A DNA stretch of 64,000 bases. Source: Pyxicephalus adspersus (Eukaryota > Chordata > Amphibia > Anura > Pyxicephalidae). A program made the position numbers and the translations under genes. The notes under the pieces were generated by a model. It searched no databases, was not told the origin of the DNA, and worked only from the letters and a program-made list of their open reading frames with translations. The stretch is taken from NCBI RefSeq assembly GCF_032062135.1, contig NC_092863.1:17827926-17891925 (forward strand). Reading direction: 5' to 3'. Shown in pieces: positions 58,954-64,000 of this stretch (position 1 is the stretch's first letter; each line of letters starts with the position of its first letter).

Positions 58954-61900
58954 ATGTATGCTCACAAGCAGCAAGACAACAGATTTAGTCTGAGTTTATG
59001 CACTTGACTGGGTAATAATATGTAACCTTTCATTGCTAACTCATCAAAGTCCTCTTTAGACAAAGTGAATACATGTAAATTGAGGGCACATTTACATTTG
59101 CTATACTAAAGACAGCACCAAAAAATTGCTTAGGAATTATTATGCAGGTCACATAACAAAACTGTAACCTAATTGTGCTTAAAGACAGTTTATTCTTTCA
59201 GCATTTAGTTATTAGGTAATTAATAACCTAGTGTTTTTTTTTTTTTTTTTTTACCCTTCTAATTTGTAGTTAAGGATGGTTACACACAAAACATAGGTGG
59301 TGAGAAATTAGTGTTTTTCTTTAAGTGGTGTTGTAAAACAAATCATTTGATTATTCATTGAACACCTTGTTCATTCTCTCTTTTAGGGATTTTTCAGACG
59401 CAGCATTCAGCAAAATATTCAGTACAAGAAATGTCTGAAGAATGAGACCTGCTCTATTGTGCGCATTAATAGGAATCGCTGTCAGCAATGCCGCTTCCGC
59501 AAGTGTCTCTCAGTGGGCATGTCTAGAGATGGTGAGTTTCTGTTCTGGGTTCATTTACAAAGTGTCTAAAAATAAAAAACTTGTCCGTGTTATACAAAGA
59601 ACATTATTATTGTAGCTTTCCACTGCATGTTTGAATGGTCAAAGAGCCTGGTTGTTGAAGACAACAAAAATAGATGTGTTAGGACTATTTGATTAATGAA
59701 GGTTGTTATGATTTAGACAGCTAATATTGCCATTCTCATCAGAGGGTTAATACATGTTTTTATTTCTCTACCTCCAGCCGTGCGGTTTGGTCGTATCCCA
59801 AAGCGAGAGAAGCAACGGATGTTGGCTGAAATGCACAGTGCAATGAGCCACATCACTGGAGGGCATTTTGGACGAAGGAGCCCTGTCCCACTTCAGCCCC
59901 AGCAGATTCGACCTTCTTCTCCTCCCCATGTTGCACCAGCCTCTTGTCCTTCACCTACTTCTATCCCAGAAGTTTATACCCACTACCCCCAACAACTGAC
60001 ACCACCCCGCTCCCCCAGCCCAGACCATGTTGATGATGTCATAGGACAGGTGACCCAAGCTCATCGACAGATTTTTGTCTACGCCCATGAAAAAATGAGC
60101 AGAAAGATGGCATCTTGGGAGCAGCAGCATAACAACCCACTACCTTCATGCTGGACACAAGACAGTGGAGATTCCAGAGGTGGACGCAGCATGCATCTGG
60201 TAAGAGCGGGGTGTATATTGGTTACATACTGAAAGAAGCTTTTTTTGTAGAATGATTTGGTTAAATAATATCCCCCTTTAATCAGATCACACAGTAAGCA
60301 GTTCCAATGAAGTTTCGTACCATCATACTAAAACCTTGGCATTTCTAGAATAAAATTTCATTAGAACTGCTTACTCTGGCACACAGTAAGCAGTTCTAAT
60401 GAAATTTTATTCTAGTGCCAAGGGTTTAGTTGTTTGAGAGCATTGAGGAGCATGTACCCTAGTGCCAGTCCCTGTTATCCTTGGTGGCTGTAATGAATTA
60501 TTGGGTGCTAGAGCTTTTTAAACATTTTGTTCCACTTTGCTTTCCTAGAACTGTAAATTTACAATTGGAAATTATTTTTGGAAGTCCCAGATATATGGCA
60601 AAAATGCATGTATATTACAGATTAGTTCATGGTGGTCAGTGCAATACTAATGAGTTTCTAATTCCCTTTTCTAGGCCTGTCCAATGAATGCCCTGCCTCG
60701 TGGTGGTCCCCTCCGCTCAGTACAGGATGTTTGGGAAGAATTCTCACTTAGTTTCACCCCAGCTGTGCGAGAGGTGGTGGAATTTGCACGTCACATTCCC
60801 GGATTCCAGAATTTAACGCAACAAGACCAGGTCACCCTGCTGAAAGCTGGTACATTTGAGGTAAGTGATTTAACTGTGGGCATCTATATTGCTTAGCAAT
60901 TGTTTTTCCCAGATGGAAGTATTAGGCTTCTTTCTTGTTCATTACATAGAGTCATACAAGGCTACAGCAAAAATAACTGCCCATATCCAGTAAACTGAAT
61001 TTCTTGCAGTTCATTACTGAGCACAAGCCTATATTGTGAAATAAAAACACCTGAAAAATAAGTAGGCAAACCACAAATTGTTGTAATGTTCCAATAGCTG
61101 CCTTGTGAACCTGAAAACCTAGGAGTTTGACATTGCTTCAATAGTGCCAGTGTAGTACAGATACCCTCAGGCAAACTAAAATAAGTAGATAAAAGCTTAT
61201 AGACCCAAGCCCCATTCATGTTTCAATTACTAAAAAATAAAACATAGTTATATTTTTTGGTTCATGGGTAACATGATAGGTACATAATTTTCTATGTTAT
61301 AGCCTGGCATAAGTATAGCTAAGCCTCTGAATATAGGCCCGTCTTGCCACATATTCTGCTGACTTACTGTGTACCTCATCTCATGCTCCTCTGTTCTTGT
61401 TTGGTATGATAGGTCCTCATGGTGCGATTTGCTACTCTGTTTGATGTGCATGAGCGTTCCCTGAGGTTCTTGAGTGGAGCAACATATTCTCTACCAGAGC
61501 TCCAAGCCATGGGCATGGGAGAGCTTCTCAGCTCGATGTTTGACTTCAGCGAAAAGCTGGCATCTCTCAATCTGAGTCAAGAGGAGTTGGGCATCTTCAC
61601 TGCTCTTGTACTGGTTTCTGCAGGTCAGTATTAACCTGGAATGATTGTAATATTTTTCTCTTGTATAAGCTTGGCTTGAAGAGGTTTTATTGGGCTTGGT
61701 ACATCATTTTATGGGATTTTATATGATAAATAGTCTTATCTACCTGGAGTAAATATATTGATAAAGAAAAATTCATGCATGGGTGGGAGTACCTAATCAT
61801 ATGTGCAAGGATTTCAATAAACCTCATTGCCGAATCCTACCTGCTGCCACTTCTATTGGAACACTCACATGAATTCCACTCACTATTTCCTGAGGAAGGT

Positions 61901-62280
61901 GGCTTGCAGCTTGCCTGCTTTAGTCACATGATCAGTCCCAGTGTTGCAAAAAGAGAAAATCTTGTGTATAGCATAACACTCCCATACAGGAAAACCATAT
62001 TCAGACTTTTTTGATCATTTTTATTAATGCTACATGACAAAAAAAAGCTAAATATGTTTTTTTCACTTCTTTTGCTGCAGATCGTTCTGGAATGGAAAAT
62101 GCTTCATTGGTAGAGCAACTGCAAGAGACTTTAATACGTGCCCTTCGATCCCTTATCCTGAAAAACACTCCAAACGACACTTCCAGATTTACCAAACTTC
62201 TGCTTCGACTGCCAGACCTGCGAACCCTAAACAGCATGCACTCAGAGAAACTGCTGTCATTCCGTGTGGACGCACACTGA
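52244..62280 (+). CDS. NR1D1: NR1D1 (REV-ERB alpha), haem-binding nuclear receptor repressor, complete
   Basis: REV-ERB alpha represses clock and metabolic genes (ARNTL/BMAL1, its own gene) from RORE sites by recruiting NCOR/HDAC3, with haem as ligand. Eight coding exons, all GT-AG and in phase: 52244-52274, 57895-58182, 58776-58864, 59387-59531, 59778-60199, 60675-60860, 61413-61623, 62081-62280; 1572 nt, 523 aa. Order: Ser/Pro-rich N-terminus with [11 protein letters not shown]; two-zinc-finger DNA-binding domain from Cys115 with P-box CEGCKGFFRRS; C-terminal extension [15 protein letters not shown]; hinge; ligand-binding domain from about 326. Haem ligands Cys327 (ACPMN) and His511 (MHSEK) are kept, equal to human C418 and H602. 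It ends LLSFRVDAH without helix 12, as expected of NR1D. Human is 614 aa; the hinge is much shorter here. NR1D2 is less likely: N-terminus and neighbours fit NR1D1. Confidence 0.96.
52736..52789 (+). promoter_or_regulatory. NR1D1: Intron-1 RORE plus E-box module
   Basis: AAAGTAGGTCA (52736-52746) fits the RORE/RevRE consensus WAWNTRGGTCA exactly. CACGTG follows at 52784-52789. Confidence 0.65.
53983..54182. repeat. 25-bp tandem repeat, 8 units
   Basis: Unit CGGTTACTGGACACGATCGA plus TAAAG. The central units (54008-54107) are identical; outer ones vary (AGATACAATCG, AAGATCGATAAACC). Each carries ATCGAT. Confidence 0.95.
56801..56840. repeat. (TA)n microsatellite
   Basis: About 20 TA dinucleotides in NR1D1 intron 1. 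Confidence 0.95.
57895..58182 (+). CDS. NR1D1: NR1D1 coding exon 2, N-terminal regulatory region
   Basis: Encodes [18 protein letters not shown], a Ser/Pro-rich stretch (sites like those phosphorylated by GSK3 in mammals) and [13 protein letters not shown]. Acceptor TTTCTAG, donor GTAAGT. Confidence 0.95.
58776..58864 (+). CDS. NR1D1: NR1D1 coding exon 3, first zinc finger
   Basis: [20 protein letters not shown] then GVHACEGCK: four Cys of finger I and the start of the P-box. The junction after CEGCK is the conserved nuclear-receptor intron site. Confidence 0.97.
59387..59531 (+). CDS. NR1D1: NR1D1 coding exon 4, second zinc finger
   Basis: [20 protein letters not shown], then [20 protein letters not shown] and LSVGMSRD. 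Nearly identical to human. Confidence 0.97.
59778..60199 (+). CDS. NR1D1: NR1D1 coding exon 5, DNA-binding extension and hinge
   Basis: [20 protein letters not shown], then a Pro/Ser-rich hinge with [11 protein letters not shown] and [12 protein letters not shown]. 140 codons, far shorter than the corresponding human hinge. Confidence 0.94.
60329..60428. repeat. Near-perfect hairpin in NR1D1 intron 5
   Basis: Arms 60329-60375 and 60385-60428 are inverse copies; the inner 31 bp (CTAGAATAAAATTTCATTAG... against ...CTAATGAAATTTTATTCTAG) pair perfectly around a 9-nt loop. A partial third copy (AGTAAGCAGTTCCAATGAAG) sits at about 60292. Probably a fold-back MITE. Confidence 0.85.
60675..60860 (+). 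CDS. NR1D1: NR1D1 coding exon 6, start of ligand-binding domain
   Basis: [11 protein letters not shown] (haem Cys327) then [28 protein letters not shown] and [12 protein letters not shown]. Confidence 0.96.
61413..61623 (+). CDS. NR1D1: NR1D1 coding exon 7, ligand-binding domain
   Basis: [38 protein letters not shown] and [12 protein letters not shown]. Donor GTCAGT. Confidence 0.96.
62081..62280 (+). CDS. NR1D1: NR1D1 terminal coding exon 8
   Basis: [17 protein letters not shown] to [17 protein letters not shown] and [17 protein letters not shown] at 62278-62280. Contains His511. Confidence 0.96.
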
Positions 62281-62700
62281 TTGAAATAAGTTTTATTGAC
62301 TGACTAAGTACAGAACTAAACTAAGAATGGTCATGTAGTGATGACATCAGACTCTGTCACTTCCTGCGGAAACCTAGATCGAGAAGCTGAGATATCGGGA
62401 GAGATGAGAATTGCAAAGTGCAAAGATCTCTTTTTGTGACACTTATTTATCAGTGAATGGGCATATATATGAGACTTAAATGAGCCTGGAAATGGTATAA
62501 AAGTGGGAGATCCACCTGCAGATTATTGTGTATATTTATATACGTATACATCTGTACATACTTTACTGTCATACAGTGCAAACCATTGTGTAAATATTTG
62601 TGTGTATATCAGAGGTTGTGCTAAATATAAATATTTTATGAAACCATAATTTATTGTTTTTCATTATTTATTCAGTAAACCATATATGTAAATACAAATG
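62281..62700 (+). other. NR1D1: NR1D1 3'UTR (probable)
   Basis: AT-rich with three Pumilio-type TGTANATA elements at 62553-62560, 62589-62596 and 62687-62694. No canonical AATAAA was found nearby; the end is uncertain. Confidence 0.5.
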
Positions 62701-64000
62701 TATATTTGACAAAATTCTGGAGGTCTACAAAGTGGAGTACTCAAAGCAAGGTTCCCTTTAGTTACTGTCTCCTAAAGAAATTCACAATCTAATGTTTAGA
62801 TCACACTTTTCGTGGCCTATGAATATAGGTTGCCTGAAAAAAAGAAAAAAACACGAAGGAATGATCAATAAGGGATAGTGACCAGGTTAAAAAAATAATT
62901 TGTGTTCTGACAAAGCTGTGGTATTTCCTCATAGTGCCAAGACATGCCCACCCTTATATCTTCCTGCAAATTCCTATTGGCACTGCAGGTATGTGCAGAC
63001 ATGCATCATTGTAGAGACAAAACTTCTTTTATCTTTCACAAACTCCATTAGTGAGATGTATTGAATTCCTGGATCTCCAATCTCATTAGGAGATTACCAC
63101 TGTCCCTACTTGAATTTCTATTTATTTTCTTTGCTATGGAAATCGCAACAGTAGGATCTGAAATGAAAAGGTGGAACAGCAATTAGTTTATCTGTCAAGC
63201 AGAAAATTCCTGCTTTTTTTTTTTTTTTTTTTCCCCTACCTCCCTACCACCCATCAGTTTAACCATTTAAGGTATTTATTTATAAAATGGAATCTGTTCC
63301 TAGAAATGGTCATGGCGTAGTAAATCTATAGCGGCAGAGGGAAATTATTTGTATTTGATTATGGGCTTATGGGTCCCACTGGTGTTAAACACTGAACAAC
63401 ACCAATTCTAATGTTTCTCTACCCTTCTTCCCTCATTGTGCTGTGTCATTTATAACACGGTAAGGTTTGTGCTGTGCTTTACCAATAGGGCAGAACAATA
63501 AGGGGATTTTAAAAACACACCCATATATATATATATATATATATATACATTGATACACATTACTCGATAGTCATTATCAGTAATTGGTACTGATACATTA
63601 TTTCTAAATAACGGACATTTTCAGATCAGGTTGACGACAGATAAAATTGCCTAAATTGGACTTTATTACTTATAAATTGTACATTGGCATTCTATGGTCA
63701 GCTGTTGGTGAGACTACATGTAGCATTCTACATGAGGAAGCCATACCTGCACAACAATCTTTAGTGGCTATAAATGAACCAGCATTTCCTCATTTTTCAG
63801 CAGGCGGCAGTACTAAACCCGTCACTATTGCCCCCATTTATTCTCTATAGGCAGCCATGGGTGAAATGCAACATGTAGCGTCTCAATCTCAGGCGGGGTT
63901 GGGAGGTGTGAGGAAGCCATAACTGCCCAGCAATGCCATGTTATTCAATGTAACTGCTGGCAATTATGGCACAATGTTCATTAGAAGTTTATACATGAAA
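62701..64000. other. Downstream of NR1D1, no gene seen
   Basis: A (TA)n run at 63523-63547 and two similar blocks (GAGGAAGCCATACCTGCACA at 63732, GAGGAAGCCATAACTGCCCA at 63911) of an unknown repeat. THRA, the convergent mammalian neighbour, is not visible. Confidence 0.55.

Overview
The window is vertebrate nuclear DNA, almost certainly from a frog. Three intron-containing genes can be rebuilt exon by exon with in-phase GT-AG junctions. Their order and orientation match the block around human NR1D1 on chromosome 17q21. The intergenic DNA is full of amphibian-type short repeats: a tRNA-type SINE, several TIR or fold-back MITE families and LINE tails. The species cannot be fixed from the sequence; a neobatrachian frog is my best guess. 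|| Layout. (1) 260-8288, minus: CASC3 (MLN51/Barentsz, exon junction complex core), exons 1-6 of a gene that runs off the left edge. Its promoter (about 8289-8750) carries a tandem duplication with ZNF143/THAP11-like motifs. (2) 8750-15690: gene-free and repeat-rich. (3) about 15690-27504, minus: MSL1 (scaffold of the MSL/MOF H4K16 acetyltransferase complex), complete in eight coding exons, 496 aa, with a probable 3.3 kb repeat-poor 3'UTR and a CpG-island promoter. (4) about 27900-30470: a 29-bp minisatellite with two assembly gaps (28542-28677, 29844-30443), then an older diverged tandem array to about 31750. (5) 31750-51400: 20 kb with no supportable gene, only repeats and one dead reverse-transcriptase fragment. 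(6) about 51400-62700, plus: NR1D1 (REV-ERB alpha), complete in eight coding exons, 523 aa. (7) 62700-64000: downstream DNA, no gene seen. || How the genes relate. CASC3 and MSL1 share a strand; MSL1 and NR1D1 are divergent and about 24 kb apart. They act in different processes (mRNA fate, chromatin acetylation, circadian repression), so the neighbourhood is conserved synteny and not a pathway cluster. The most informative non-coding find is the NR1D1 control region: a RevDR2 autoregulatory site followed by a CACGTG E-box in the promoter, and a consensus RORE plus E-box in intron 1. This is the expected cis-circuit of a clock gene that is activated by CLOCK/BMAL1 and represses itself. No wholly new gene system was found; the novel-looking material is repeats and regulatory DNA.
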